Source: Acidobacteriota bacterium (GTDB taxonomy: Bacteria; Acidobacteriota; Terriglobia; Terriglobales; Acidobacteriaceae). From it: a DNA stretch of 37,734 nt. A program made the translations under genes and the position numbers. Each line of letters begins with the position of its first letter. The first letter of the stretch is position 1. Of this stretch, positions 8,173 to 17,218 are shown one piece after another. The stretch covers positions 1 through 37,734 of the forward strand of contig JABDBE010000026.1 in assembly GCA_013288805.1 (NCBI GenBank). The letters run 5' to 3'. The notes below the pieces were generated by a model. That model worked only from the letters and a program-made list of their open reading frames with translations, searched no databases and was not told the DNA's origin.

Positions 8173-9327
8173 TTAGTAGGCGCCGTCGCCGAAGACGACT
8201 GCGACGGGAGTGCGCAGTAGAATTTTCAGATCCATCCAGGGCGACCATGTTTTGGCGTATCGCAAATCCAGGCGAACCATGTCATCGAACTTAATTCGGC
8301 TGCGTCCGTTCACCTGCCACAGCCCGGTAATTCCAGGCTTGGCTTCTAGCACCCGCCGCCGATGCCAAATGTCGTAAGCCTCAACTTCGTAAGCGATGGC
8401 AGGACGTGGCCCAACCAGAGACATCTCACCTTTGAGCACATTGACGAACTGCGGCAACTCGTCAAGGCTGGTCCGTCGTAGGAAAGCACCGATGCGCGTA
8501 ATTCTCGAATCGTTCGTCAGTTTGTAGACGCTATCGCCATCGCCGTTTCCTGGATGGCTTTGCGCGTTGCCAGCGATCAATTGCTTGACGTAGGCTTTGT
8601 GAACGCTGGCATCATTGTTGACGTGCATTGATCTGAATTTCAGGAAAACAAACTGCTCGCCGTATTGCCCGACTCGCTTCTGCCGGAAAAACACTGGGCC
8701 CTTCGATGTCAGCTTGATGGCGATAGCTATGGCAAGGAGAATAGGCGCGAAAAGCAACAAGGCGAGAGCGCTGCCGACCACGTCCATGATGCGCTTGATC
8801 ATGCAGAAAAACTTCCTGGCATTATCTCGGCGCGTCAGGTCTGGATACAGCGTCGGATTGCTGGGCCTTTGGGGGATATCGTGATCCCACTCTTCTGGAA
8901 ACAGGTGAAACGAGATGCTGATCAGACCGAATTGCTGCGAACTCAGGTTGTTGCGCAGCGTCTCACTGACCCTAGTCATCATCGTGCTTAGGATTGTGTT
9001 CCGATCCTCCGCTCCAAATTCTGTGAACATAACTCCCACAACGGAGTTGTTCGTGTACCACCCCGTAACGTCCGTCTCTCGTGTCGACAAAGAAAGAGCC
9101 AAGAGAATCTTGTCGAGGGCCTTGTTGTTCTTATCCGAACGCAGACTGTTGCCCATGTCCAGGAGCATTAACAGAAATGGCTTTCGCGAGCGCTCTGTCC
9201 TCTTTCGCTCGAGCGAAATCATCCTGTGAAAAGCTCCCTCATTCAGAATGCCGCGTTCCTCAACCGGCACAACCTCTGCCGAAAGAGTATCCAGATTGGC
9301 TATACTGCCTGAGCGCCGTACATTCAC
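8173..9327 (-). CDS. Initiating sugar transferase (WcaJ-type) with degenerate GGDEF-like N-terminal domain
   Basis: A 384-residue membrane protein. Residues about 175-384 are a bacterial sugar transferase (PF02397) that moves a sugar-1-phosphate from a UDP-sugar to undecaprenyl phosphate and so starts the EPS repeat unit: membrane helix about 183-205, then [41 protein letters not shown] and [12 protein letters not shown]. Instead of the usual multi-helix membrane domain, residues about 25-145 are soluble and resemble a diguanylate-cyclase fold ([21 protein letters not shown] then FLLMLLDM), but the GGDEF signature position reads roughly [11 protein letters not shown], so no cyclase activity is expected. 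The start is a GTG after GAGAGGGAG. A 149-base gap with C5 boxes lies upstream, suggesting an internal promoter. Confidence 0.88.
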   Translation of the reverse strand: MNVRRSGSIANLDTLSAEVVPVEERGILNEGAFHRMISLERKRTERSRKPFLLMLLDMGNSLRSDKNNKALDKILLALSLSTRETDVTGWYTNNSVVGVMFTEFGAEDRNTILSTMMTRVSETLRNNLSSQQFGLISISFHLFPEEWDHDIPQRPSNPTLYPDLTRRDNARKFFCMIKRIMDVVGSALALLLFAPILLAIAIAIKLTSKGPVFFRQKRVGQYGEQFVFLKFRSMHVNNDASVHKAYVKQLIAGNAQSHPGNGDGDSVYKLTNDSRITRIGAFLRRTSLDELPQFVNVLKGEMSLVGPRPAIAYEVEAYDIWHRRRVLEAKPGITGLWQVNGRSRIKFDDMVRLDLRYAKTWSPWMDLKILLRTPVAVVFGDGAY

Positions 9328-9411
9328 GACTCCCTCTCCTCGTCCTGCTTCCTCTTTTCGGGCGCAGGAACAAATGACCTACCCTGAACTGCTTTTTTTG
9401 TGGCGTCTGTG

Positions 9412-9453
9412 GGGGAGTACAGAACTGGGAACTGAAACAAATTACCCGGGGGA
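9412..9453 (-). promoter_or_regulatory. Pair of YCCCCC boxes upstream of the sugar transferase gene
   Basis: In the 149-base gap between the tyrosine kinase and sugar transferase genes the minus strand carries TCCCCCGGGTA (box at 9453-9448) and TCCCCCACAG (box at 9417-9412), spaced 36 bases apart and 85-126 bases upstream of the GTG. The first shares TCCCCCGGGT with a box in front of the operon head. No sigma-54 -24/-12 pattern is seen here. A regulatory role is inferred from the recurrence and shared orientation, not proven. Confidence 0.4.
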
Positions 9454-9476
9454 TTGTTGATCTATCTAGACACGGT

Positions 9477-10415
9477 TTACTGTTTAGTACCTTCAGCCTC
9501 TCGCGAGGCCGCCGGACCATAGCGATAGTAATAGTTGGTGTGCTCAGTGCTTGCAGAACAGTTCACCACCGCACCGAGTACCTTCGATTCTTCAAGCGCC
9601 TGCAAACCTCTCTGTAGCTGCCTCCGCTTGGTCGTTCCTTCTCGCGTTACAAGGAGAATACCGTCCGCTAAACGCGCCCAAACGCTGGTGTCCGCCAGTG
9701 GCAGTACGGGGGGAGAATCAATGATGATCCAATCAAACCAGCCGGCGAGTTGTTCCATAAGTTTTGAAAGCCTCCCGGACTGCATCAATTCGAGGGGATT
9801 CTCCGGGGGCCGGCCAGCCGGCAGAAACCACAAGTTCGGGCCTTCGAGACGGTAGATGCCCGTTATAGGACGGGGTTCGCCGAGTAACCATTCGCTGAGA
9901 CCGGGGAGTTTCCCCAGGCCAAACTGCTTGCTTAACGAGGGACGCCGCAGATCGCCATCCACCAGCAAAATTTTCGGCTGTTGCCTCCGGGCTAAAATAG
10001 TTGCCAGGTTTGCGGATACTGTACTCTTACCCTCTTCGGGAATCGTGCTGGTAATCAACAATTTCTTGAGTGGGCGGCTATGCTGGAGCTGTCTCAGACG
10101 CACGCCCAGAAAGCGAAATTTCTCCGCGCCGAAACTTTCCGGGGCAGTAAGACATATCAACTTACTGTCCTGTGGCAGGGACACTGGCAACGACTGGAAT
10201 TGACTCAAGTCGCTATTGGCGAAGTCATTCTCAGCATATTCGTTCTCGGTGACGTCATGGGGAGCAAGCTCGTTCGCAGGCAGATCCTTCGGGGCAACAG
10301 CGCTTGCTTCGCGCTCTACCGCTTGCAGAAGTTCAGTCGCAAGTGCAGGCGGCGCTGTTGCCACGCCAGACCGCTCGGACTCGGACCTCTGTAATGCTTC
10401 AAATATACGGCTCAT
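9477..10415 (-). CDS. BY-type tyrosine kinase (CpsD/CapB-like, XrtA-associated type)
   Basis: A 312-residue cytoplasmic bacterial tyrosine kinase that cycles between autophosphorylated and free states to control polysaccharide polymerisation with the Wzz partner. It starts with MSRIFEALQRSE, the opening typical of XrtA-associated kinases, then a variable linker to about residue 80. Walker A is TSTIPEEGKST with K130, Walker A' LLVDGDLRRPS with D153, and Walker B IIIDSPP with D233. The C-terminal tail has a tyrosine cluster (Y295-Y297 and Y299). The open frame extends to 10565 but the ATG at 10415, preceded by CTGGAG, gives the family start and a 17-base overlap with the ATPase gene. The membrane adaptor is a separate protein (the Wzz gene two genes upstream). 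Confidence 0.9.
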   Translation of the reverse strand: MSRIFEALQRSESERSGVATAPPALATELLQAVEREASAVAPKDLPANELAPHDVTENEYAENDFANSDLSQFQSLPVSLPQDSKLICLTAPESFGAEKFRFLGVRLRQLQHSRPLKKLLITSTIPEEGKSTVSANLATILARRQQPKILLVDGDLRRPSLSKQFGLGKLPGLSEWLLGEPRPITGIYRLEGPNLWFLPAGRPPENPLELMQSGRLSKLMEQLAGWFDWIIIDSPPVLPLADTSVWARLADGILLVTREGTTKRRQLQRGLQALEESKVLGAVVNCSASTEHTNYYYRYGPAASREAEGTKQ

Positions 10416-11385
10416 GTTTACTGGCTCCAGTTGCTGCAGCGGCCCGCGGTTCTCCGTGACTCGATTGCAGTTTTTGCAGATAGTCATGCAGGAGGAGCAG
10501 AGTCTTTGCTGCTCGCCGCGCATCGCCTTCTTCGTTACCGTTAGCGCTCTCCACCTTCGGTTCATGCACCACGCCGAGGCGGAAATCGGCGGCGATATCC
10601 TCGATGATGTCGGGAGTCACCGAGCGCGATTGCCTGGCGTATGCCGTGATCAGCGCGTTTTCGCATACGGTGTTGATCAGGCGCGGAATCCCTCGTGAGT
10701 GCCGATGTACCCTGACAATTGTCTCGCCCGGAAAAAGCAGGGCAGAATTAGAATTTGCTCCAGCCAGCTGCAAACGGCGGTGGATGTAACCTGTCGTCTC
10801 GTCCAAATTCAACGGCAGAAGTTGTGAGCGCAGAGCGATTCTCTGCTTCAATTGTCGCAACTCGATGGAGTCAAGCTTCTCGTCCAGTTCGGGCTGCCCG
10901 ACCAGCAATATCTGAAGCAGCTTTTCGTTCGTCGTTTCGAGGTTCGTTAACAGACGGATTTCCTCGAGCACTTCTGACGCGACGTGGTGGGCTTCGTCGA
11001 CAACCAGCACGGTGGTCAGCTTCTTCTGATGTCGCGAAATAACGTAGTTACTCAGTGTCAGAAGAAGCTCGCTCTTGTTCTTTCCGGCCACATTCAGCCC
11101 GAAGTCACCGGCAATATATTGCAGGAACTCGACCGGCGAGAGCCGACTATTGAATACATAGGCGTAGGCTACATCGCTCTGATTCAGCAATTGCAGCAGG
11201 CACCGGACGAGTAGCGTTTTCCCCGTACCGACTTCTCCCGTCATCACTACGAATCCTTTGTGGCGCCGGACACCGTAGTAGAGCGCCGCCAGAGCTTCGT
11301 TGTGTCTCCGGGTGGGAAAGAGAAAAAATGGATCCGGAGTGATCTCGAACGGGTTACGCTTCAGATTGTAGAAAGCTTTGTACAT
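10399..11385 (-). CDS. ExeA/GspA-like AAA ATPase of the XrtA-associated EPS type
   Basis: A 328-residue AAA+ ATPase of the ExeA/TniB-like family found in EPS clusters beside tyrosine kinases. It opens with MYKAFYNLKRNPFEITPDP, a family hallmark. Walker A is TGEVGTGKTLLVR near residue 50, Walker B VLVVDEAHHV near 125, followed by LLTNLETTNEKLLQILLVGQPEL and the sensor/arginine region QRIALRSQLLPL. Unlike ExeA there is no peptidoglycan-binding domain at the C-terminus, which is a short charged tail. Its job in export is not established; it probably powers assembly of the envelope-spanning machine. It lies 10 bases after the Wzz gene. Confidence 0.88.
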   Translation of the reverse strand: MYKAFYNLKRNPFEITPDPFFLFPTRRHNEALAALYYGVRRHKGFVVMTGEVGTGKTLLVRCLLQLLNQSDVAYAYVFNSRLSPVEFLQYIAGDFGLNVAGKNKSELLLTLSNYVISRHQKKLTTVLVVDEAHHVASEVLEEIRLLTNLETTNEKLLQILLVGQPELDEKLDSIELRQLKQRIALRSQLLPLNLDETTGYIHRRLQLAGANSNSALLFPGETIVRVHRHSRGIPRLINTVCENALITAYARQSRSVTPDIIEDIAADFRLGVVHEPKVESANGNEEGDARRAAKTLLLLHDYLQKLQSSHGEPRAAAATGASKHEPYI

Positions 11386-11395
11386 TGCCTACCAA

Positions 11396-13012
11396 CTACC
11401 CTCGGAAGAAACTTATCGCCGATCCTACTAGAACGGTCCCAAAGACGACCCCTGCCGTTACCCAGCTTACCCAAAGTTTCATCCCCTGCTTTCTTTCCTC
11501 TTCGGGTCCGCTGATCGCCGGAATCTCTGAGATCACAGTCACCGGCAAGAGCGCTTTTAGCGCCTTCTCATTGTAAACGCGATCATCGAGGAACTCGGTC
11601 GCGCCCGCCAAGCCTCCCCCCAAGGCGATGCCAACGCCCAAACCGATACCGCAAAACTTGAGGCGGTTCGGAAAATCCGGCTTCATCGGTAGACTGGGAG
11701 GATCGATCATCTGGAAGTGTTCGCCCTGCTGCAGTAATTCCAGGTTCGTAGCCATTTGTGAAGAGTTTTTCTTCTTAAGGAGCTCATCATAATCTGCCTT
11801 GGACTGCTCGTAATTTCGGGTGAGATCGGCATACTGCTGTTCGCGTGCAGGCTCCTCATTCAAACGCCTCTGGTAATCATCGATCTTGGTTTTCAAAGCA
11901 GCGATCTCGTGTTCCTTGTTCGACATGTCGATTTGATTGGCTTTGAACTGACCCTGGAGTTGAACTGTCGCAGGTCCGTCGGCGTTATCCGCACTGTCTG
12001 GCGTCGACGCGGGCGAGTTGCCACTGCCTGAGGTCGAGGTCGAGGTCGCACCAGCCTTCAGGTCAGCCAGAGCCTGGTCACGCATTTTTTCTGTCTTCGC
12101 AATCTGATCTTTCAGCTTCCGAACGTCGGGATGACGATCCGTATAATGGGAGCTAAGATCGGCAAGTTGGGCTCTGAGTTTCTCGAGTTCTTCATCCAAA
12201 GCGGGTATCCCAACTGGCGTGCCGTTCTCGGTCTTGGGTGCTCTCTGCAAGGCTCGGGCCTGCTGCAGCATCGAGTCCAGGTAGGCGTTCTGCTGGCGGT
12301 CCGAGTTGAGACCATCCTCTTCGTTCTGTAGTTGGGACTGGAGTCCGGACAGGATTTGGACATTGCTTCCCAATTGGGACGGCAACTCGCCCAAGTGCTG
12401 ATCTTTGTATACCCGGACTTTTTCTTCCTGCTCCGCCAAGTTCTGCCGCGCGCTTTCCAGTTGTTGTTCGAGAAACTTGGTGGTGTCTTCGGATTTTTGC
12501 TGCCGCAACTCCAGATTTTCGCTGATGAACAAATTAGTCAGCTGGCCCGTCACCTGCTGGGCGACGCGCGGATCGCGAGCAGAGAAAAAGATGTTGAATG
12601 AGGTGATATGCCCGTACGGATCCTTTACCAGCTCGATGTCGATATCCTTGCGCATTCGCTCGACCAACTCGTCCTCATTGACGTGACCGCCTTTGTCGGC
12701 ATACAGGCTTAGCCCTTGAATGATATGTAGAAGGTTCGTGCGACTGAGAATCTGCTGGGTTATGCTCGCCAACCGCGACTGTAGATCATCGGATATGTTC
12801 GGTGTCACGTAATCCTTGGGCATGCTTGGCTGTTCGACCAGAATCAGCGTACCCGACTTGTATTGTGATGGCAGAACCCAGCTGGCGCTCCAGACCACCA
12901 GCCACCCCACAAAAAAAGGTATGAGGAAATACATATGCCGACGGCGGATCACGTCGACATACTGCTGCAAGTTAATACTTTCGCCTGGTTTCTCTTCTAA
13001 CTGATCTACCAT
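11396..13012 (-). CDS. Wzz/GumC-type polysaccharide chain-length determinant
   Basis: A 538-residue inner-membrane polysaccharide co-polymerase. One membrane helix is at residues about 31-50 (YFLIPFFVGWLVVWSASWV) and another at the C-terminus (about 514-534), with a long periplasmic part rich in coiled coil between about 160 and 450 (many Glu, Gln, Lys and Leu). The Wzz signature with a Pro-rich stretch precedes the second helix (DPPSLPMKPDFPNRL). It has no kinase domain; the kinase is encoded separately downstream. It should set chain length and bridge to the Wza-like outer-membrane protein. The ATG at 13012 lies 15 bases after the beta-barrel gene. Confidence 0.9.
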   Translation of the reverse strand: MVDQLEEKPGESINLQQYVDVIRRRHMYFLIPFFVGWLVVWSASWVLPSQYKSGTLILVEQPSMPKDYVTPNISDDLQSRLASITQQILSRTNLLHIIQGLSLYADKGGHVNEDELVERMRKDIDIELVKDPYGHITSFNIFFSARDPRVAQQVTGQLTNLFISENLELRQQKSEDTTKFLEQQLESARQNLAEQEEKVRVYKDQHLGELPSQLGSNVQILSGLQSQLQNEEDGLNSDRQQNAYLDSMLQQARALQRAPKTENGTPVGIPALDEELEKLRAQLADLSSHYTDRHPDVRKLKDQIAKTEKMRDQALADLKAGATSTSTSGSGNSPASTPDSADNADGPATVQLQGQFKANQIDMSNKEHEIAALKTKIDDYQRRLNEEPAREQQYADLTRNYEQSKADYDELLKKKNSSQMATNLELLQQGEHFQMIDPPSLPMKPDFPNRLKFCGIGLGVGIALGGGLAGATEFLDDRVYNEKALKALLPVTVISEIPAISGPEEERKQGMKLWVSWVTAGVVFGTVLVGSAISFFRG

Positions 13013-13027
13013 ATATACCTTCCCAAA

Positions 13028-14371
13028 TTACCTTCCCAGCGGCCTCATGAACTGATACGAGATGTTGACTGCCACACGATTTTGATCAGGGATAGCGGAT
13101 ATCGCAGCAATGTTGCTATAGCTCTGGTGCAAACGTGTGTATTGCAGTTGGAGATTAAGCCGTTGGCCCAACTGGCGCTGCACCGATGCGTTCCCCTGAA
13201 TCGTATGACCACCGCCGTTCACCGTGGTCAACGCATCCAGAACGCTATTGTTCGAATAACTCGCTCCGAGCGCGCCACTTAGTTTCCGTGTCAGTCGCTG
13301 ATGCAACGAGGCGTTTGCACTGGACGCATGCACTGCGCCGCTCAGACCCCCGCCGTCGTTGATCGTTTGTGAGTAACTGGCCGCAAAGCTGGTCAATCTT
13401 CCCTGCCAACCGAAGCTCGTACCGCCGCCCGGCGACCATCCCTGTGACGAAGGCACTCCTAACTGCTGCGTGCTGGAATATTGGGGACCACCGAAGAATG
13501 ATAGGGAGATTGTTGGATTGAAGTAGATAGTATAAAAACCGAAAACGCTCTGGGCGTGAGTTTCGCTCGGCATCCCAGTCCCACTCGCCGAGAATACCTG
13601 GTATTGATACGTTACGCCGATGTAGTGCATTTTCGACAAGCGGTGGGAATAGAATCCCGAACCACCCTTCGAACTTGAATTATTGGCGAGCCCGAGAACC
13701 TGTGATTGGTTCGGATAGTACAGATTCCCGAAGGTTCCGCTGGCTCCGACCATCGCGTTTGCGGCGAACTGGTAGGTCAGAGTGGCGTTCGCAGTATTTG
13801 TCAGCACTTCGGCATTCGGAGCTATCACAGAGTAGTTGGGAACGGATACGCCACCGGACACCGGCTGCTGAAGATCCGTATTCGGCTGATTCAGAACGCT
13901 AGACGATTGCTGAAAGGTATCTCGCAGACTTAGTGTCACATGAGGACTTAGACGATAGCGAAGATTCACGCCCAGATTCTGATTGGCCTGATTCAGCGAA
14001 GTCGTCTTCTGGTAGAACGTAAACCCTGGACTGTACGTGAAAACCCAATGCAGTCGTGATCTGGTCTGATCCAACGAGATGGTAGGCAATATCGTATAGG
14101 TAACGTCGCTTATGGGCTGGCCATTGGTCCCAGTCGTCACGTCGGACTGATAGGCGGTGCTGAAAATCAGGCCTCCGCGGAGGTAATTGGAACGCGTTTC
14201 GGAGCTAAAACCCATCGAATATCCTTCTCCGCTGACCGGAGCTGGCGTCATCATGCCCCCTCCTCCGCCGCCAGGACCGGTTCCGGCTGCGTCGGCGCCG
14301 GTCTGCGCCCGGAGAGGGCACACAGCCAATAGAATCATACCGATGAGGACTCGAGTTAGCATACGTGCCAC
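13028..14371 (-). CDS. Outer-membrane beta-barrel protein of the EPS export operon
   Basis: A 447-residue exported protein. A signal peptide is clear (MLTRVLIGMILLAVCPLRAQ), then a Gly-rich low-complexity stretch, then alternating polar and aromatic strands to a C-terminus ending in VAVNISYQFMRPLGR, as in outer-membrane barrels. Similar proteins sit between the Wza and Wzz genes in GumB/GumC-like and XrtA-type clusters and may help move the polymer across or anchor it to the outer membrane. The start is a GTG that overlaps the Wza stop by one base (TAGTG); an ATG nine bases further in is the alternative. The function is inferred from context. Confidence 0.8.
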   Translation of the reverse strand: MARMLTRVLIGMILLAVCPLRAQTGADAAGTGPGGGGGGMMTPAPVSGEGYSMGFSSETRSNYLRGGLIFSTAYQSDVTTGTNGQPISDVTYTILPTISLDQTRSRLHWVFTYSPGFTFYQKTTSLNQANQNLGVNLRYRLSPHVTLSLRDTFQQSSSVLNQPNTDLQQPVSGGVSVPNYSVIAPNAEVLTNTANATLTYQFAANAMVGASGTFGNLYYPNQSQVLGLANNSSSKGGSGFYSHRLSKMHYIGVTYQYQVFSASGTGMPSETHAQSVFGFYTIYFNPTISLSFFGGPQYSSTQQLGVPSSQGWSPGGGTSFGWQGRLTSFAASYSQTINDGGGLSGAVHASSANASLHQRLTRKLSGALGASYSNNSVLDALTTVNGGGHTIQGNASVQRQLGQRLNLQLQYTRLHQSYSNIAAISAIPDQNRVAVNISYQFMRPLGR

Positions 14372-15036
14372 TAAGGAACGACGATTGTGTCGCCCGGCTG
14401 CACTTTTATGTTCTGTTCCGTGTTCTTGCCCTTGATGACCTCTTTGTAGTTAAAGGGCAAGCGTGACTCTCCGCCATTGGGGTTTTTGCGGAGGATGTAG
14501 ATGGATTTTTGCTTGGCAAAATCCTTGAAACCGCCCGATAGAGCAATCGCATCCAACACGGTCAGAGAGCTTGTCAGCGGGAACGTTCCGGCCTTGTTGA
14601 CCATGCCGAGGATGTTGAATTTCTGGCTATTGATTTGCGTTACGATCACGGTGACTTCTGGCTCGGAGATGAAGCTTTGTAGCTTGGTGGCCAGGATTTT
14701 TTCTAACTGGAGCGGAGTCTCACCACTCGCCTGCACCTCACCCGCTAAAGGCAGTGATATTTTCCCATCTGAGCGAACCGGGACCGTCTTTGATACTTCC
14801 TGCTCCTTCCAGACGTTGATCGACAAAACGTCATCGTCCCCGATAATGTAAGTGTTATCGTGGGGCCGGATTGCGGCGGTCGCGGTGCCGGGGTCAGCGG
14901 ACGCTGCTTGCGGTGCTGGTGATGTGCCACCTGTGTTTTTCGTTGTGTCAGTCTGTGCCGCCAGCCAACCCGAAATCAGAATGCAAACGGCGAACATCGC
15001 TAAACGCCGACACATCTTCCTTGCTGGGATTGTCAT
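14371..15036 (-). CDS. Wza/GumB-like polysaccharide export protein
   Basis: A 221-residue secreted protein with a signal peptide (MCRRLAMFAVCILISGWLAAQ) and the Poly_export domain (PF02563) starting at about residue 58 (IGDDDVLSINVWKEQEVSKTVPVRSDG), followed by an SLBB beta-grasp domain (FNILGMVNKAGTFPLTSSLTVLDAIALSGGF) and the ending VQPGDTIVVP. It would form the periplasmic and outer-membrane channel for the EPS. No lipobox cysteine follows the signal peptide, so it seems not to be a lipoprotein, and it is shorter than Wza, as in GumB. The ATG at 15036 is preferred over the upstream one at 15078, which only adds residues before the signal peptide. Confidence 0.92.
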   Translation of the reverse strand: MTIPARKMCRRLAMFAVCILISGWLAAQTDTTKNTGGTSPAPQAASADPGTATAAIRPHDNTYIIGDDDVLSINVWKEQEVSKTVPVRSDGKISLPLAGEVQASGETPLQLEKILATKLQSFISEPEVTVIVTQINSQKFNILGMVNKAGTFPLTSSLTVLDAIALSGGFKDFAKQKSIYILRKNPNGGESRLPFNYKEVIKGKNTEQNIKVQPGDTIVVP

Positions 15037-15084
15037 GGTTTGCTCCAAACTGAGCAATTGTAGCGCGCTAGCCCCCATTCGGCG

Positions 15085-16599
15085 CTAAATCCGCTTTCCA
15101 TTGCCTCTAAATCCGTTTCCCGGGAATGTGGTCGGATATGCTTCGGAAGAGCTCATATGATATTGCTCAATCTTATATAGCAGGGTTCGATAGCTGACTT
15201 TAAGCAGCCGTGCCGCGGCTTTTCGGTTCCAGCCAGTTTTCTCAAGAGCCGTAGCGATCGCGGTTCTTTCCGCCTCAAAGCGGACACTTTGCACCAAGGA
15301 CTTGAGTGAGTTGGGAGTGGCAGATCGCTCCCCATTTCCGTCGTCGTTAATTGCTTCCCGGGCTGATTCCGACGTTTCCATCGTATGGCCGTTACCCGGT
15401 TTACCATTTGCCGGCTTGGGTTCTGATTTTGCCGTAGCAAAGATGAGCTCTTTGTCACCCATCACCAGGTAGCGCTTTACGAACTCCTCGAGTTCTCGCA
15501 GATTTCCTGGCCACGAATACGCATGGCAGGCTTCCAGTACCGCTGGGGAAAAGGTGCGTGGAGGGAGGCCATAGTGTTTCGCCAGATGATGCATAAAGTG
15601 GCGAAGCAGAATTGGTATCTCATCTTTCCGCTGGCGCAGGGGGGGTGCCTGAACTGTGAAAGCACTCAGGCGGTAATAGAGATCCTCGCGCAGCTTCTTT
15701 TCAGAAAGTGCCCGCTCAATGTCTGCGCTGGTTGAAGCCAGAATTCGGACGTCTACCTCGACCCTTGCGCCGCTGCCTGGCCGGAAGAACATTTTGTTCT
15801 GCAACACTTGTAGCAGTTTGCTCTGGACGCTGGTTGGCATCTCCGTGATCTCGTCCAGCAGAACTGTTCCCTTCTCGCACAACTCAAGTTTGCCGGGTTT
15901 CGATCTCATCGAGCCGGCCGAGTCGTTGCGCTCGTAACCGAAAAGCTCGGTTTCGAGCAGGTCGCCGGGCAGCGCTGCACAATTCACCTTGAGAAATTTG
16001 AACCCCGAGCGGACCGACAATTTGTGAATGAGGCGAGCGGCGGTGTCTTTTCCGCTTCCGTTCTCTCCTAGGATCAAGACCGGAACGTTGGCCTGGGCCA
16101 GCAATTCGGCCTGGGCGCGAAGCTTGCGCATGATCGGGCTCGCGCCTACAAAGAATGCGTCCTCGCTGACTTGTTCAATGTCCTCACTGGCCAACTCCAT
16201 CTCGATTCCATTGGGTTGGGAGCTGAGTTGGCCTCGAATCACGCTTTCAAGCCGTTCGTCCTCCACCGGCCTGATCAGATAATCCTGCGCACCCAGGCGA
16301 ATGGCTTCGTTTTTTCGTCCGGCGTCATCGGGATAACAAAGCAAGATGATCGGCAGGTTCGGACGAAGTCGGCGCAGCCACCGCAAAATGTGAAGGCTGT
16401 CCTCATCCCCACGAGGTAAGTCCAAAAGAAGCAGGTCCGGCGTAACCCCTGCCTGCACGAACTCCATTGCTTCCCAACCGCTGCCCACCGTCTCCAGTTG
16501 CCAGGAATTGGCTTCCCCGATCGACCAGAGTGAGCGAACCACGGTGGGCTCCTTACTGACGACTAGGAGGCGTACCGCTTCGATTGCGTTTTCTATCAC
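15085..16599 (-). CDS. NtrC-like response regulator with degenerate receiver and no GAFTGA motif
   Basis: A 504-residue protein with receiver (about 10-125), AAA+ central domain (about 150-380) and a C-terminal Fis-type helix-turn-helix (GWNRKAAARLLKVSYRTLLYKI), the layout of sigma-54 activators such as PrsR of EPS clusters. Two key parts are damaged. In the receiver D60 is present, but the acidic pair is replaced by S15-K16, the Thr/Ser switch by C88 and the lysine by R110. In the ATPase, Walker A (GENGSGKD, 178-185) and Walker B (TVLLDEI) are intact, but the sigma-54-contacting GAFTGA loop reads NDSAGS at 225-230. It probably acts without phosphorylation and without sigma-54, as with TyrR-like members. 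GTG start; second gene of the operon. Confidence 0.88.
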   Translation of the reverse strand: MIENAIEAVRLLVVSKEPTVVRSLWSIGEANSWQLETVGSGWEAMEFVQAGVTPDLLLLDLPRGDEDSLHILRWLRRLRPNLPIILLCYPDDAGRKNEAIRLGAQDYLIRPVEDERLESVIRGQLSSQPNGIEMELASEDIEQVSEDAFFVGASPIMRKLRAQAELLAQANVPVLILGENGSGKDTAARLIHKLSVRSGFKFLKVNCAALPGDLLETELFGYERNDSAGSMRSKPGKLELCEKGTVLLDEITEMPTSVQSKLLQVLQNKMFFRPGSGARVEVDVRILASTSADIERALSEKKLREDLYYRLSAFTVQAPPLRQRKDEIPILLRHFMHHLAKHYGLPPRTFSPAVLEACHAYSWPGNLRELEEFVKRYLVMGDKELIFATAKSEPKPANGKPGNGHTMETSESAREAINDDGNGERSATPNSLKSLVQSVRFEAERTAIATALEKTGWNRKAAARLLKVSYRTLLYKIEQYHMSSSEAYPTTFPGNGFRGNGKRI

Positions 16600-16649
16600 G
16601 GGATTGAAGTTCCTTTGGGAGATGCCGAGGGAAAGGGAGAATGTAAGAA

Positions 16650-17204
16650 TTAGAGCGGTTCGACGTCGTATCCCTGAATTCGAACCGCTAGTGACCTCTG
16701 GATTGCGTCGATCGAGACCACCAAGGTGTTGTCATCATTTCGGGCGAGCAGAATGCCTTCGACTCCGTCCAAGGAGCCGCCGCGTACTCGCACGCGCTGT
16801 CCGATTTGTAGAAAAGGATGTGCACTCCAGGGTATTTGCTGCCCGATCAGGGTTCGAACCGCTTCGATTTGCGATTCGGCGATTGGAGTTCCCAATCCAC
16901 GAGCGCCCACAAACTTGAACACGCCGTCGATGCGTAGCACCCGTAATCGCTCGTCGCCGGTTGGAGCCAGCTTCACAAATACATAACAGCCAAAGAGCGG
17001 CAATTCTACCGACTTCCGCCGGTCGCTCCAACGATGCACCTCGGTAACCACCGGCAGGAAAGTGTTCACGCCTAATTCGCGCAGTCGGTGGGCAACAACT
17101 CTTTCGTGTCGGGCGCGAGTATGCACGGCGTACCAATGTTCAATGCCGGCTGACACGATTGGTGCCACACTCGGAGAGTCCCAGGATTGGTTGCCGGTAC
17201 TCAT
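16650..17204 (-). CDS. NusG paralogue / UpxY-LoaP-RfaH-like antiterminator
   Basis: A 184-residue specialised NusG. The NGN domain starts at about residue 21 (HWYAVHTRARHERVVAHRLRELGVNTFLP) and continues through GCYVFVKL, and a KOW motif occupies the C-terminal part (IGQRVRVRGGSLDGVEGIL). Such paralogues bind the polymerase and suppress termination in the long polysaccharide operon they head, as UpxY in Bacteroides or RfaH in enterics. It is the first gene of a 17-kb co-directional operon with a long non-coding leader, which fits that role. The ATG at 17204 has GAGGG eight bases upstream, and a perfect palindrome just before it. Confidence 0.9.
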   Translation of the reverse strand: MSTGNQSWDSPSVAPIVSAGIEHWYAVHTRARHERVVAHRLRELGVNTFLPVVTEVHRWSDRRKSVELPLFGCYVFVKLAPTGDERLRVLRIDGVFKFVGARGLGTPIAESQIEAVRTLIGQQIPWSAHPFLQIGQRVRVRGGSLDGVEGILLARNDDNTLVVSIDAIQRSLAVRIQGYDVEPL

Positions 17205-17218
17205 AGCTTCGCCCTCTG

